Shown here: positions 45,449-54,323 of the stretch, piece by piece
Numbering within the stretch: position 1 is the first letter of the stretch
How the letters are laid out: each line of letters opens with the position of its first letter
From: Candidatus Accumulibacter contiguus
Lineage (GTDB): Bacteria; Pseudomonadota; Gammaproteobacteria; Burkholderiales; Rhodocyclaceae
NCBI RefSeq assembly: GCF_012940005.1
Contig: NZ_SPMX01000053.1
Span: forward strand, 1 to 64,000
Reading direction: 5' to 3'
Length of the DNA: 64,000 nucleotides
Notes under the pieces: generated by a model
What the model saw: the letters and a program-made list of their open reading frames with translations, nothing else
Told to the model about the DNA's origin: nothing
Database searches by the model: none
Program-made: the position numbers and the translations under genes

Positions 45449-45788
45449 GTGGCATTTCGTCCATCGATGATGACCGGGAGTCTGCTGCAAGAGGGAATGA
45501 CTTCGTTCGCATGGAGTGCCACCGAGGTCAAGGACAGGAAATCCAGGGCTACGATCGAAAGTATATGAGCCCACATCAAACGGCGTCAATCTCGCGTCTG
45601 GCTCCGAGTGCGAATGAGGTTCTTGTGAGCAACAGGCAAAGGGCTCCTGACATGGGTGGCCGAAGCGGCGGAATCTGCTGGGCTTCCCGGGGATGGGTGT
45701 GTGATAATCCGAGCATTGCAATCTGGAGCGCGCCGATGTCCACCCAACTGCGTTTGCCCGTGCAACCTTCCCGGGCTGAAACCATCCA
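45449..45788. other. Divergent intergenic region, oxidase/ABC permease
   Basis: No coding evidence on either strand. A GATAAT hexamer at 45704-45709 in a TG-rich context (GTGTGTGATAAT) is a candidate extended -10 for the permease genes on the plus strand. Confidence 0.4.
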
Positions 45789-47009
45789 TTGCTGACTGAC
45801 GCCTTCCTGGCCGCTAGAAACATCGCGCGACAACGACGGCGTTCTGCGTTCGCGCTCGCCGCCATCGCTTTCGGGGTGGCTGCCCTGATCGTCGCGAACG
45901 GTTTCATCGACTGGATCATGTTCAAACATCGGGAGACCACCATCACCTCCCAGTTTGGCCACATTCAGGTCAGCCGAAAAGGGTATTTCGAAGAAGGGAT
46001 GGCCGACCCGTTTGGCTACCTCCTGCCGAAGAGTTCGCCCGTACAGGACGTCATCGAACGGCTCCCGGAGCTGCGTGTTCTCGGCAGACGTCTGGCTTTC
46101 AGCGGCCTGGTGAGCAAAGGCGATGAAACCGTTTCCTTCGTTGCCGAGGGAGTCGAACCGGACAAGGAGCAGATCCTGAGCAGTTCGCTGCGGATCCCCA
46201 AAGGTGCCAACCTGTCGGCCGATGACCCGAACGGAATCATCCTGGGTCTGGGCCTCGCCGCGAACCTCGGCATCGACGTCGGGGATACGGTGGTTCTCAT
46301 GGCGAACACGGCAACGGGCAGTGTCAATGCGGTCGAATGCCGGGTACGGGGTTTTTTTGCGACCATGTCGAAAGCATACGACGACGTCGCTCTCAGGGTG
46401 CCGCTGACGATCGCCCATAGGCTGTTGAAAGTGGATGGCGCCCACACCTGGGCATTGTTGCTGACAGAAACCGAGCAGGCCGGTCCAACCTTGAGAACGC
46501 TGCGCCAGCGCTTTGCGAACGAGAGCCTGGTATTCACCGAATGGATCGAACTCGCAGATTTCCACGTCAAGGCGGTTTCCCTCCTCGCCAAACAGGCGGG
46601 CGTGATGAGAGTCATCATCGCCGTGATCATCGTGTTGAGCATTTTCAATACGATGATGATGAGCGTCATGGAACGGACGGGAGAAATCGGCACGGCCATG
46701 GCTCTCGGACTGACACGCCGCGGAATCCTGCGCATGATCGTCGTGGAGGGTGCGATGCTCGGCATTGTCGGCGGGCTCCTCGGTCTGGCGTTGGGCACCC
46801 TTCTTGCCTGGGTCATCTCCCGCATCGGAATCCCCATGCCTCCTCCGCCAGGACAGTCCTGGGGGTTCCTGGGCGAGGTCATGGTCACGGGCCGGCTCGC
46901 CGCCGACGCATTCCTGCTGGCAGTGGGATCGACACTCGTCGCAAGCATCATTCCGGCACGGACCGCTTCGGGAATGGTCATCGTCGACGCGCTGCGGTTC
47001 AACCGCTGA
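45789..47009 (+). CDS. FtsX/MacB-type ABC transporter permease
   Basis: A 406-residue inner-membrane protein with TTG start. One membrane helix at the N-terminus (RSAFALAAIAFGVAALIVANGFI), a large periplasmic domain (about 50-270), and three C-terminal helices with the FtsX core (NTMMMSVMERTGEIGTAMALGLTRRGILRMIVVEGAMLGIVGGLLGLALG). The topology is that of LolC/E and MacB-type permeases that move lipoproteins or other envelope substrates by mechanotransmission. It pairs with the next gene after 27 bp. No ABC ATPase gene follows. Confidence 0.88.
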   Translation: MLTDAFLAARNIARQRRRSAFALAAIAFGVAALIVANGFIDWIMFKHRETTITSQFGHIQVSRKGYFEEGMADPFGYLLPKSSPVQDVIERLPELRVLGRRLAFSGLVSKGDETVSFVAEGVEPDKEQILSSSLRIPKGANLSADDPNGIILGLGLAANLGIDVGDTVVLMANTATGSVNAVECRVRGFFATMSKAYDDVALRVPLTIAHRLLKVDGAHTWALLLTETEQAGPTLRTLRQRFANESLVFTEWIELADFHVKAVSLLAKQAGVMRVIIAVIIVLSIFNTMMMSVMERTGEIGTAMALGLTRRGILRMIVVEGAMLGIVGGLLGLALGTLLAWVISRIGIPMPPPPGQSWGFLGEVMVTGRLAADAFLLAVGSTLVASIIPARTASGMVIVDALRFNR

Positions 47010-47036
47010 GCGCTGCCCACAGATCGAGGAAGACCC

Positions 47037-48248
47037 GTGTTCAAGCTCGCACTCCGCAATCTTCTCGGGCACAAGCTGCGTACGGGAATGACGTTCGGTG
47101 CAGTCCTCTTTGGCGTCATCAGCCTCGTCCTTTCCGGCGGATTCATCGAGGACATGTTCATCCAGCTGCGCGAGGCAGTGATTCACTCGCAGTTCGGTCA
47201 CCTCCAGATCAACGCGCAGGGGTTCTTCGAGAAGGGAGCGCGGGCGCCGGACAGATTCATGATCAACGATGCCGATCCGCTGCGGCAGCAGGTCGCCAAG
47301 CTGCCGGGCGTGGCTGACGTGATGGCGCGGGTCAGCTTCTCGGGCCTTCTCAACGCCGGTCGTACGGACCGTTCGATCATCGGCGAGGGCATCGAGCCAA
47401 ACCGGGAAAGCAAGCTGGGCACATTCATCCGCATCGAATCGGGTCGTGCGCTCATCGATCAGGACCGCTACAGCATCATCGTCGGAAAGGGCCTGGCTGA
47501 CGCGTTCAGGATTGGGGTTGGGGATCGGGTCACGGTTCTGGTAAGCACTTCGGGTGGTGCGCTGAACACGCTGGAGTTCGAAGTCGTCGGAACGTTCAGG
47601 AGCTTTTCCCGGGATTACGATGCGCGCGCGGTACGCATTCCCTTGGCCGCCGCCCAGGAGCTCTTGAATGCCAACGGTGTCAATACCCTGGTCGTCTCCC
47701 TCACCGACACCCTCGACACGGTGCGGATCGCCGAGTTACTCACGGCTCAACTTGACCCCGAAAAGTTCGAGATCAAGAAATGGAACGAGTTGACCGATTT
47801 TTACGACAAGACCGTCACGCTCTACGACCGGCAGTTCGGCGTGCTGCGCCTGATCGTCCTGATCATGGTTTTGCTCGGCGTCGCCAACAGCGTCAATATG
47901 AGCGCTTTCGAGCGGGTGGGGGAATTCGGAACCATGATGGCGCTCGGCAATCGCCGGATCGACGTATTCCGGCTGGTGATCACGGAGAACATTCTGATCG
48001 GGATGATCGGCAGCAGCACTGGCTTGCTGATTGGTATCGTCCTTGCTTTGGTGATCTCGGCCATTGGCATTCCCATGCCACCCCCGCCAAGCAGCGAGGT
48101 CGGCTACATGGCGCAGATTCGAGTCGTGCCGAAAGAACTCATGCTGGCTTTCGCCATCGGCCTCGTCGCCACCGTCAGCGCTTCCATCTTCCCGGCACGA
48201 CGCGTGACCCGCATTCCGGTCGTGGACGCGCTGCGCCAGAACGTCTGA
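47037..48248 (+). CDS. FtsX/MacB-type ABC transporter permease, second subunit
   Basis: A 403-residue homologue of the preceding permease with GTG start (VFKLALRNLLGHKLRTGMTFGAVLFGVISLVLSGGFIEDMF). Shared features include SQFGHLQINAQGFFEKGA after the first helix and NSVNMSAFERVGEFGTMMALGNRRIDVFRLVITENILIGMIG in the last part. The two are divergent duplicates and likely form a heterodimer. The operon ends here; the ATPase and the substrate-binding partner that usually accompany such pairs are missing, and the next gene is on the other strand. Confidence 0.88.
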   Translation: MFKLALRNLLGHKLRTGMTFGAVLFGVISLVLSGGFIEDMFIQLREAVIHSQFGHLQINAQGFFEKGARAPDRFMINDADPLRQQVAKLPGVADVMARVSFSGLLNAGRTDRSIIGEGIEPNRESKLGTFIRIESGRALIDQDRYSIIVGKGLADAFRIGVGDRVTVLVSTSGGALNTLEFEVVGTFRSFSRDYDARAVRIPLAAAQELLNANGVNTLVVSLTDTLDTVRIAELLTAQLDPEKFEIKKWNELTDFYDKTVTLYDRQFGVLRLIVLIMVLLGVANSVNMSAFERVGEFGTMMALGNRRIDVFRLVITENILIGMIGSSTGLLIGIVLALVISAIGIPMPPPPSSEVGYMAQIRVVPKELMLAFAIGLVATVSASIFPARRVTRIPVVDALRQNV

Positions 48249-48274
48249 CTGGCTGGCCCGCGAAACCCTTGCTG

Positions 48275-49459
48275 CTAGGCTTCGAGTCCCACCTCCTGGA
48301 AAGTCAGGCCAAGCTTGCCCAGCACTTTTGACACCGTGCGTTGCAGGAATACCTTGTTGCGAGCACCGAACTCGGCCATCTCAAAGGCATTGCGCCAATA
48401 AACCGGATCGTTTTCGCGGAAGCGGATCATTTCGGCGAATTCCGGTTCGAAGCTGCAATAGCCAATCGTCTTGATGTCGATGGCGGTCATGATCGAAAGC
48501 ACTTGATTGTTGGTCAGGATGGGCGAGGAATCCCGTTCCGGCATCAGGCTTTCCCGTTCGAGTTCGCCCAGAATTGCCGCCTTGTCGGGACGCCAGGCGA
48601 CGAAGGGCAGCACGTATTGCGGAATACGATCGGGGTCCTTGCCGGTGCCGTCCCAGAACAGTTTCTGGTCTTCCTCGGTAAAAATGTCGGCAATCTTGAA
48701 ACCCGAACGGCGCTCCATGCGGTCGGTCAGGGTGCGCGAACACATGTCCTCGAACGGCATGACATAATACGAATGGAACTGCATGATCAGTTCCTGTGCG
48801 AAATCAACACCCGCCAGAACCAGCGGAATATTCATGTCATAGGCAAAATAAAAGCCCAGCATCTGATTCAGCGTACCATCCAGCCGGTCGACCGTCTGAT
48901 AGCTGCCCTTCATCTCGACGTTCTTCAGCGTATAGCAGTACAGCGTCTTGTAAACCGACGAACGCGGCTTGTAGACGATATGGTCGAGGTCCATCTTGGC
49001 AGCTACTTCCTTGCAGCGATCCAGCGACAGCTTGGAATAGAAGCCGTTGTCCCAGGTCATCAGCAGAACGCGGAGGCCGGGGTGTTCCTTGCGCAGGCGC
49101 GACAGCATATAAACACTGTCCTTGCCGCCGCTGAACAGAACCAATGCGTCATACCGGTCGCGGCCCTTGCCCTGATGGCTTTTCAGCAGGTGGTCCAGTT
49201 CCTTGCGCTGATGCTCGACGTACTTCTTCTGCCAGACGGTTTCCTCGTCATTGGCGCGCAACTTGTTGTGTTCGTGGCACAGATTACAGACGCCGTCGGT
49301 CAGCGTGATGTAGGGCACGCGTGAGGAAATCACGCATTGGTTGCAGCGCGCGGCTATCGTGCGTTTGAACAGGCCGCGCAATCTGGGCCAGATGTTCTGC
49401 GCAACAAAATCAAACTGACGCAGGTCATTGAGGATTTGCTGGTCGATATCCTTAGCCAT
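48275..49459 (-). CDS. PP-loop N-acetyl sugar amidotransferase-like protein (WbpG/PseA family)
   Basis: A 394-residue enzyme. A zinc-type cysteine knuckle C-x2-C...C-x2-C (CNQCVISSRVPYITLTDGVCNLC, around 39-61) is followed by the ATP pyrophosphatase loop DALVLFSGGKDSVYMLSRL. Family members turn a sugar hydroxyl or carboxylate into an amide/acetamidino group on surface glycans or flagella, using ammonia from a HisH/HisF-like pair. No such pair is nearby, so the ammonia source and substrate are unknown. It stands alone between the permeases and an RRM gene. Confidence 0.75.
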   Translation of the reverse strand: MAKDIDQQILNDLRQFDFVAQNIWPRLRGLFKRTIAARCNQCVISSRVPYITLTDGVCNLCHEHNKLRANDEETVWQKKYVEHQRKELDHLLKSHQGKGRDRYDALVLFSGGKDSVYMLSRLRKEHPGLRVLLMTWDNGFYSKLSLDRCKEVAAKMDLDHIVYKPRSSVYKTLYCYTLKNVEMKGSYQTVDRLDGTLNQMLGFYFAYDMNIPLVLAGVDFAQELIMQFHSYYVMPFEDMCSRTLTDRMERRSGFKIADIFTEEDQKLFWDGTGKDPDRIPQYVLPFVAWRPDKAAILGELERESLMPERDSSPILTNNQVLSIMTAIDIKTIGYCSFEPEFAEMIRFRENDPVYWRNAFEMAEFGARNKVFLQRTVSKVLGKLGLTFQEVGLEA

Positions 49460-49516
49460 GGAGTCACTCCGAAAGGACGAATGGACGAATAGACGAATAG
49501 TGGGATGAGCGCGAGG

Positions 49517-49783
49517 TCAGTCGGCCTTGACGGTCGGTGTCGGCGGAATCACCCGCTGATGCACACGAATATGGTTCTGGCCGAATTTTTGACCATCCAG
49601 GGCGTTGACCGCCAGTTCGGGGTCAGGTGCTTCCAATTCCACATAGGCATAGGGCTCATGGGTCGGATTGACCCAGTCCGCGTGCAGATCAACCGAAACG
49701 ACCCGGCCAAAGGGGCTGAACAGATCACGGATGAACGCTTCGTCTGCGCGAAAGGGAAGGCTGCTGATGAAAATGGTTGACAT
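49517..49783 (-). CDS. RRM-domain RNA-binding protein
   Basis: An 88-residue single RNA-recognition motif protein: RNP2 IFISSLPF at the N-terminus and the RNP1 position HEPYAYVEL. Bacterial single-RRM proteins are cold-stress and RNA-fate factors in cyanobacteria and betaproteobacteria. The start at 49783 (MSTIFISSLP) is the natural one; the longer open frame to 50098 lacks coding features. The short Pro/Thr tail VIPPTPTVKAD follows the domain. Confidence 0.88.
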   Translation of the reverse strand: MSTIFISSLPFRADEAFIRDLFSPFGRVVSVDLHADWVNPTHEPYAYVELEAPDPELAVNALDGQKFGQNHIRVHQRVIPPTPTVKAD

Positions 49784-50162
49784 ATCCAACTCCCATGCAA
49801 TCCGGTTGAAATCGACTTCTCCCGCCATCTGGATCAATTGCCTTGGCGTACAAGACCCGAGGCCTGGCTGAAGCAAGACCACTGTCCCCCTCCTCGCCCG
49901 AGGCGTTGAAGAATCGCCAAGGAGATGAGTCGATGTGGAGTGAATCAAGCCTTCCTCGGCTTTTCGTCCTGCAAGGCCTGGGCTTGAGTCTACCAGTTTT
50001 TCGGCTCTATGTCGTTTGGTTGCCCATGGTTCTGCACACCCATCGATCCTGGCGGCGAATGCGGACACACCAGTGCAAAGCCAGACATGACGAGCCAAAT
50101 TCCGGGCGCGCGTACTGGTTCCCCCGCACGCGCGCCCGGACCAGCGCAGCCAAAGTGGTCGG
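49784..50162. other. Intergenic region with a long perfect hairpin
   Basis: No gene is supported here. It holds the 12-bp hairpin at 50102-50139, described separately, and the presumed promoter of the RRM gene. Confidence 0.5.
50102..50139 (-). terminator. 12-bp perfect hairpin after dctM
   Basis: CCGGGCGCGCGT (50102-50113) and ACGCGCGCCCGG (50128-50139) are exact complements around a 14-nt loop. It starts 24 bp after the dctM stop on the minus strand and is followed by AATTTGG, a weak T-run. Most likely the end of the TRAP operon transcript. Confidence 0.6.
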
Positions 50163-51446
50163 CTACATCATCCCGAGTGTCCTGGGCAGCCAGGTCGACA
50201 GGATCGGTACATAGGTCACCACCACCAGGAAGGCGAGCATCGACAGCAGCCACGGCCAGACGGCCACGGTCAGGTCGGTAATCCCCATCTTGGTAATCCC
50301 CGATGCGACATAGAGGTTGAGTCCGACCGGCGGATGGCACATGCCGACTTCCATGTTCACCACCATCAGGATGCCGAAGTGCACCGGATCGATTCCCAGT
50401 TTCATCGCTACCGGAAAGAGGATCGGCGCGAAGATCAGCACGATCGACGAGGGCTCCATGAAATTGCCGGCCAGCAGGAGGATGATGTTGACCGCCAGCA
50501 GGAAGGCGATCATTCCGAGACCGTGACCAAGCATCCAGTCCGCCAGCGCCTGCGGGATGTTCTCGTTGGTCATGATGAACGAGAAGAGCACGGCATTGGT
50601 GATGATGTACAGGAGCATCGCCGACATGTTCGCCGAGTTAAGCAGCACCCGCGCCACGTCCTTCATCGACAGATCCTGGTACACGAAGACCGCCACGAAG
50701 AAGGCATAGACCGCGCTCATCGCCGCCGCTTCGGTCGGAGTGAACATGCCGCTGTAGATACCGCCCATGACCACCACGATCAGCAACAGACCCCAGACCG
50801 ATTCGCGGAAAGCCTTCCAGCGCTCGCCGAGCGTCGCCTTCTGCATGCGCGGGTAGTCGAACTTCATCGCCCGATACCAGGTCACGCCACCGAGGACCAT
50901 CGCCAGCCCGATACCCGGAATCACACCGGCCATGAACAGCGCGCCGACCGAAGTATTGGTCGCCACGGAATACATGACCATCACGATCGACGGCGGGATC
51001 AGGATGCCGAGCGCCCCCGATGTGGTGATCACGCCCGCCCCAAACTTGTTCGGAAAACCGGCCTTGACCATCGCCGGCATGAGGATCGAGCCAATCGCCA
51101 CCACGGTCGCCGGCGACGAGCCGGATACCGCGGCGAACAGGGCACAGGCCAGCACTCCGGCCAGGCCAAGACCACCGTACCAGTGCCCGACCATGCTGGT
51201 CGCGAACTTGATCATTCGTCGCGCCACCCCGCCGTGCGTCAGGAAGTTGCCGGCCAGGATGAAGAACGGAATGGCCATGATCTCGAACTTCTCGATACCG
51301 GTGAACAGCTTCAGGGCAACCGACTCGAGCGGTACCTGCGTAAACATGAACAGGAAACTCAGAACCGTCAGGCCGAGCGAGATTGAGATCGGCATGCCGG
51401 TCAGCATCAGGACCAGCAGAATGATGAAAATGATCGAAGCGTTCAT
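50163..51446 (-). CDS. dctM: TRAP transporter large permease (DctM)
   Basis: A 427-residue inner-membrane protein with about 12 helices and the DctM signature stretches: LTHGGVARRMIKFATSMVGHWYGGLGLAGVLACALFAAVSGSSPATVVAIGSILMPAMVKAGFPNKF and GNFMEPSSIVLIFAPILFPVAMKLGIDPVHFGILMVVNMEVGMCHPPVGLNLYV. It forms the ion-driven channel of a C4-dicarboxylate-type TRAP system. It overlaps dctQ by 4 bp. Substrate (succinate, malate, fumarate or another acid) is inferred from the family only. Confidence 0.94.
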   Translation of the reverse strand: MNASIIFIILLVLMLTGMPISISLGLTVLSFLFMFTQVPLESVALKLFTGIEKFEIMAIPFFILAGNFLTHGGVARRMIKFATSMVGHWYGGLGLAGVLACALFAAVSGSSPATVVAIGSILMPAMVKAGFPNKFGAGVITTSGALGILIPPSIVMVMYSVATNTSVGALFMAGVIPGIGLAMVLGGVTWYRAMKFDYPRMQKATLGERWKAFRESVWGLLLIVVVMGGIYSGMFTPTEAAAMSAVYAFFVAVFVYQDLSMKDVARVLLNSANMSAMLLYIITNAVLFSFIMTNENIPQALADWMLGHGLGMIAFLLAVNIILLLAGNFMEPSSIVLIFAPILFPVAMKLGIDPVHFGILMVVNMEVGMCHPPVGLNLYVASGITKMGITDLTVAVWPWLLSMLAFLVVVTYVPILSTWLPRTLGMM

Positions 51447-52159
51447 GATTGCTTCCCTCCCTTGTCTGACTGGTCTCCCGACTGATCTTCGGGGTGGCGT
51501 TTCTTGTAGGTCAGGTCATGCGGATGCAGGTTGTCCTCCATCTTGAACGCATCGATCTCCTCGGCGATCGTCTGCTCATCGATTCCGTCGACATGGCCGT
51601 GATCGTGATGCGGCAACTCGCCGGTTCTCAGGAAGCCCACCGTCACTTGCAGGAAGCGAAAACACATCAGGCTCGAACCGAGCGGAATGGCGCTATAGAC
51701 GATCCACGTCGGCCACTCCAGATCAGGCGTCGTCGGTCCTTCGGGAACATCGCCCGGATCCCAGCCAAGGAAGGTATAGGCCGCGTGGTGCAGGCCGTTT
51801 TCCCACACGAAGTGGCCACCAAGCGTACCAACGATGCCGGTGAACAAGGCGCCCGCGAGCAAACCGAAAACCACGAACTTGGCACGCGTGCGGCCGGTCA
51901 TGCGGTTGATCAGCACATCCACGCCGACGTGAATGCCGGTGCGAACGCCGTAGGCTGCACCAAACTTCGCCATCCAGACGAACATGATGATGCACAGTTC
52001 CTGCGCCCAGCCAAAGTTCAGCGACAACAGCCAGTCCTGCAAGCCGGGAATCGACATCCCCGACAGATAGCGATGCACGACGGACGCAAAAATGATCGTC
52101 GTCGCCGCCGCCATGAGGAAAGTAATCAGCCATTCCTCGAGGTGATCAAGTATTTTCAT
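51443..52159 (-). CDS. dctQ: TRAP transporter small permease (DctQ) with hydrophilic C-terminal tail
   Basis: A 238-residue membrane protein with four helices and the conserved QELCIIMFVWMAKFGAAYGVR segment. The ATG at 52159 has GGGAG upstream; the frame above it is not coding. Typical DctQ proteins are 160-200 residues; this one has an extra tail of about 60 residues with a His-rich stretch (LPHHDHGHVDG) and many charged residues. It partners with DctM and DctP. A terminator-like hairpin separates it from dctP. Confidence 0.9.
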   Translation of the reverse strand: MKILDHLEEWLITFLMAAATTIIFASVVHRYLSGMSIPGLQDWLLSLNFGWAQELCIIMFVWMAKFGAAYGVRTGIHVGVDVLINRMTGRTRAKFVVFGLLAGALFTGIVGTLGGHFVWENGLHHAAYTFLGWDPGDVPEGPTTPDLEWPTWIVYSAIPLGSSLMCFRFLQVTVGFLRTGELPHHDHGHVDGIDEQTIAEEIDAFKMEDNLHPHDLTYKKRHPEDQSGDQSDKGGKQS

Positions 52160-52182
52160 CTGGAAAACTCCCAATCTGCCTG

Positions 52183-52219
52183 AAAAAAAAGCCCGCTGGG
52201 CCAGGCGTCCCAACGGGCT
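52183..52219 (-). terminator. Intra-operon terminator between dctP and dctQ
   Basis: On the minus strand AGCCCG-TGGG and CCCA-CGGGCT form an 11-position stem with one mismatch, followed by eight T (A-run 52183-52190). It lies 17 bp after the dctP stop. Partial termination here would make more binding protein than permease, a common arrangement in TRAP operons. Confidence 0.8.
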
Positions 52220-52235
52220 CTTTGCGCAACCGAAC

Positions 52236-53249
52236 CTAGAACTTGGTCGGATCGAAACCGGTTTCCTTGTAGACCGACTGCAGGAGATCCTTGCCGATGC
52301 GCGATTCCATCTTCACATGCACCGGCGCCAGTGCCTTCTTGAAGGCCGTCCGTTCTTCGGGAGTCAGCACATAGACCTGCGTCTTGCCGGTTTTCTTGAC
52401 GGCTTCCAGATCCTTGTCGTTCTGCTCCTTGGCAATCTTGTTGGCGTAAGCGGTCGATTCCTTCATCGCCGCTTCGAGCTGAGAACGCACGTCGGCCGGC
52501 AATCCCTCCCAGAACTTCTTGTTGGCGATCACGGCATAGCCCAGATAACCGTGCTCGGTCAGTGCCAGATGCTTCTGCACTTCAAACATCTTTTGCGTGT
52601 AGAGATTGGAAATCGGGTTCTCGGTACCATCGACCACGCCGGTCTGCAGCGCCTGATAGACTTCGGAGAAGGCCATCACCTGCGGCAGGGCGCTCAAGGC
52701 GCGGATTTCCTCTTCGAGCACCTTCGACGACTGGATGCGCAGCTTCTTGCCCTTCAGATCAGCCGGCATCTTGATCGGCGTATTCGCTGAAAACGACTTG
52801 AAACCGTTGTCCCAGAACGCCAGGCCCACCACCCCTTTCGGCTCCAGCTTCTTGAGCAGGCTTTGCCCGATCGGACCCTGCGTCACCTTGTGCAGCTCGG
52901 TATAGTTGTCGAAGATGTAGGGCAGGTCGAAGAGTTCGAATTCCTTGACCCCCAGCGGACCAAACTTGGCCAGCGACGGGGCGAGCATCTGCACGGCGCC
53001 GAGCTGCAGTGCTTCCATTTCCTCCTTGTCCTTGTACAGCGTCGAGTTGGCGTACACCTCGACCTTGACCTTGCCTTTGCTGAGTTCGCCGGCGCGTTTG
53101 GCGAAGAACTCGGCGGCCAGGCCCTTGGGCGTGTCATGCGCCACGACATGGCTGAACTTGATGACGATCGGTTGTTGTGCGAGCACGCCCAGGGGCGTTG
53201 CAGACAGTGCACAGGCGGCCAGACCGAACAGCAGCTTGGAAAACTTCAT
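52236..53249 (-). CDS. dctP: TRAP transporter substrate-binding protein (DctP)
   Basis: A 337-residue periplasmic binding protein. It has a signal peptide (LLFGLAACALSATPLGVLA), followed by IVIKFSHVVAHDTPKGLAAEFFAKRAGELSKGKVKVEVY, the DctP family start. Arg in KGKKLRIQSSKV near residue 170 is the conserved carboxylate-binding arginine, with EVYQALQTGVVDGTENP next to it. Good Shine-Dalgarno (GGAGGAG). First gene of dctP-dctQ-dctM. Confidence 0.94.
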   Translation of the reverse strand: MKFSKLLFGLAACALSATPLGVLAQQPIVIKFSHVVAHDTPKGLAAEFFAKRAGELSKGKVKVEVYANSTLYKDKEEMEALQLGAVQMLAPSLAKFGPLGVKEFELFDLPYIFDNYTELHKVTQGPIGQSLLKKLEPKGVVGLAFWDNGFKSFSANTPIKMPADLKGKKLRIQSSKVLEEEIRALSALPQVMAFSEVYQALQTGVVDGTENPISNLYTQKMFEVQKHLALTEHGYLGYAVIANKKFWEGLPADVRSQLEAAMKESTAYANKIAKEQNDKDLEAVKKTGKTQVYVLTPEERTAFKKALAPVHVKMESRIGKDLLQSVYKETGFDPTKF

Positions 53250-53425
53250 TGATTGTCTCCTCCATTAGATTCATGTGAATTTGGGTACTGCGCGTCCTGC
53301 AGGCGCCAATATCGCAAGAAACAGCTCGAATGAATATTGTGGAAATCCGTAATGCTGGGGGGAGAGAGGCCTACAGGCCTGCCGGATCTTGATCAGGGAG
53401 GCGATGTACTGCAGTCGTGTCCGGC

Positions 53426-54322
53426 TCAATTCGCGGGACGGCGGCTGCGCGCGGTTTCGAGGTGCTGGCAAAGACGCTCGGCGCCTTCGAGCAGGCGCGG
53501 CGTATGGCGCTGAATCAGGTCGGGCGGGACGAAGAACAGGTTGCCGCGTGCGACGGCGGTGATCGAGGTCCAGCGCTTCCAGTCGTCGAGCCACTCGGGC
53601 CGTGCTTCGTCCATGCCGCTGGCGACGATCACCTCGGGGTTGGCGGCGATGACCGCTTCGACAGTCACCGTCGCCGCCATCGTTTCCAGCTTGCCGAAGA
53701 CATTGTCACCGCTGCAGAGATGGATGACGTCGGAGATGATCTGGCGGCGGCCGACGGTCATCAGCGGCTGTTTCCAGATCTGGTAGAAAGTGCGTATCGG
53801 CGGCAGGCCGCCGTAGCGCTTCTGCAGGCCTGCGAGCCGCTGACGGAAATTCTCGGCCGCGCGATCGGCGACTGCTCTGCTGCCGGCCAGCACACCGAGA
53901 CGCTCGATCTCGCCAGCCACGTCGGCGAGATGATTGGGCTGCGACAGATAAATCGGAATCGCCAGGCCGCGCAGTCGGTCGAGGTGCGCTGCGGCATTGC
54001 CGCTCTGCCAGGCGATGATCAGGTCCGGCCGCAGCGCGGCGACGCGTTCGAGGTCGATCCGCGAGTAGCCGCCAACCCTCGCGATCTTGCTCGCCGCCGC
54101 TGGATACTCGCTGAAATCGACGGTACCGACGATGCGTTCGCCGGCACCGGCGGCAAACAGCGTTTCGGTCAGGTGTGGTGCCAGGCTGACGATGCGTTTC
54201 GCCGGCTGCGCCAGGCGCAGCGTGGCGCCGCTATCATCGACGACGCTGATCCCGGCCTGAACCAGTTGGCAGAACGTCAGCAGCCAGATGGCAAGAAGCT
54301 GCGGCCAGCGCGCGCAGGGCAT
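53426..54322 (-). CDS. btuF: Cobalamin ABC transporter substrate-binding protein (BtuF-like)
   Basis: A 298-residue class III periplasmic binding protein. A signal peptide (LLAIWLLTFCQLVQA) is followed by RIVSLAPHLTETLFAAGAGERIVGTVDFSEYP, the start typical of BtuF, and ALRPDLIIAWQSGN. The start at 54322 keeps the signal near the N-terminus. It sits one base after the threonine-phosphate decarboxylase gene and inside the cobalamin block, which supports B12 or cobinamide as ligand. No btuC or btuD permease genes are in the window. Confidence 0.85.
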   Translation of the reverse strand: MPCARWPQLLAIWLLTFCQLVQAGISVVDDSGATLRLAQPAKRIVSLAPHLTETLFAAGAGERIVGTVDFSEYPAAASKIARVGGYSRIDLERVAALRPDLIIAWQSGNAAAHLDRLRGLAIPIYLSQPNHLADVAGEIERLGVLAGSRAVADRAAENFRQRLAGLQKRYGGLPPIRTFYQIWKQPLMTVGRRQIISDVIHLCSGDNVFGKLETMAATVTVEAVIAANPEVIVASGMDEARPEWLDDWKRWTSITAVARGNLFFVPPDLIQRHTPRLLEGAERLCQHLETARSRRPAN

Positions 54323-54323
54323 G

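Noticed and set aside
53270-53330. Possible sigma-54 site upstream of dctP (TTGGCGCCTGCAGGACGC on minus strand)
   Set aside because: GG and GC are not ten bases apart, so it does not fit the -24/-12 rule.
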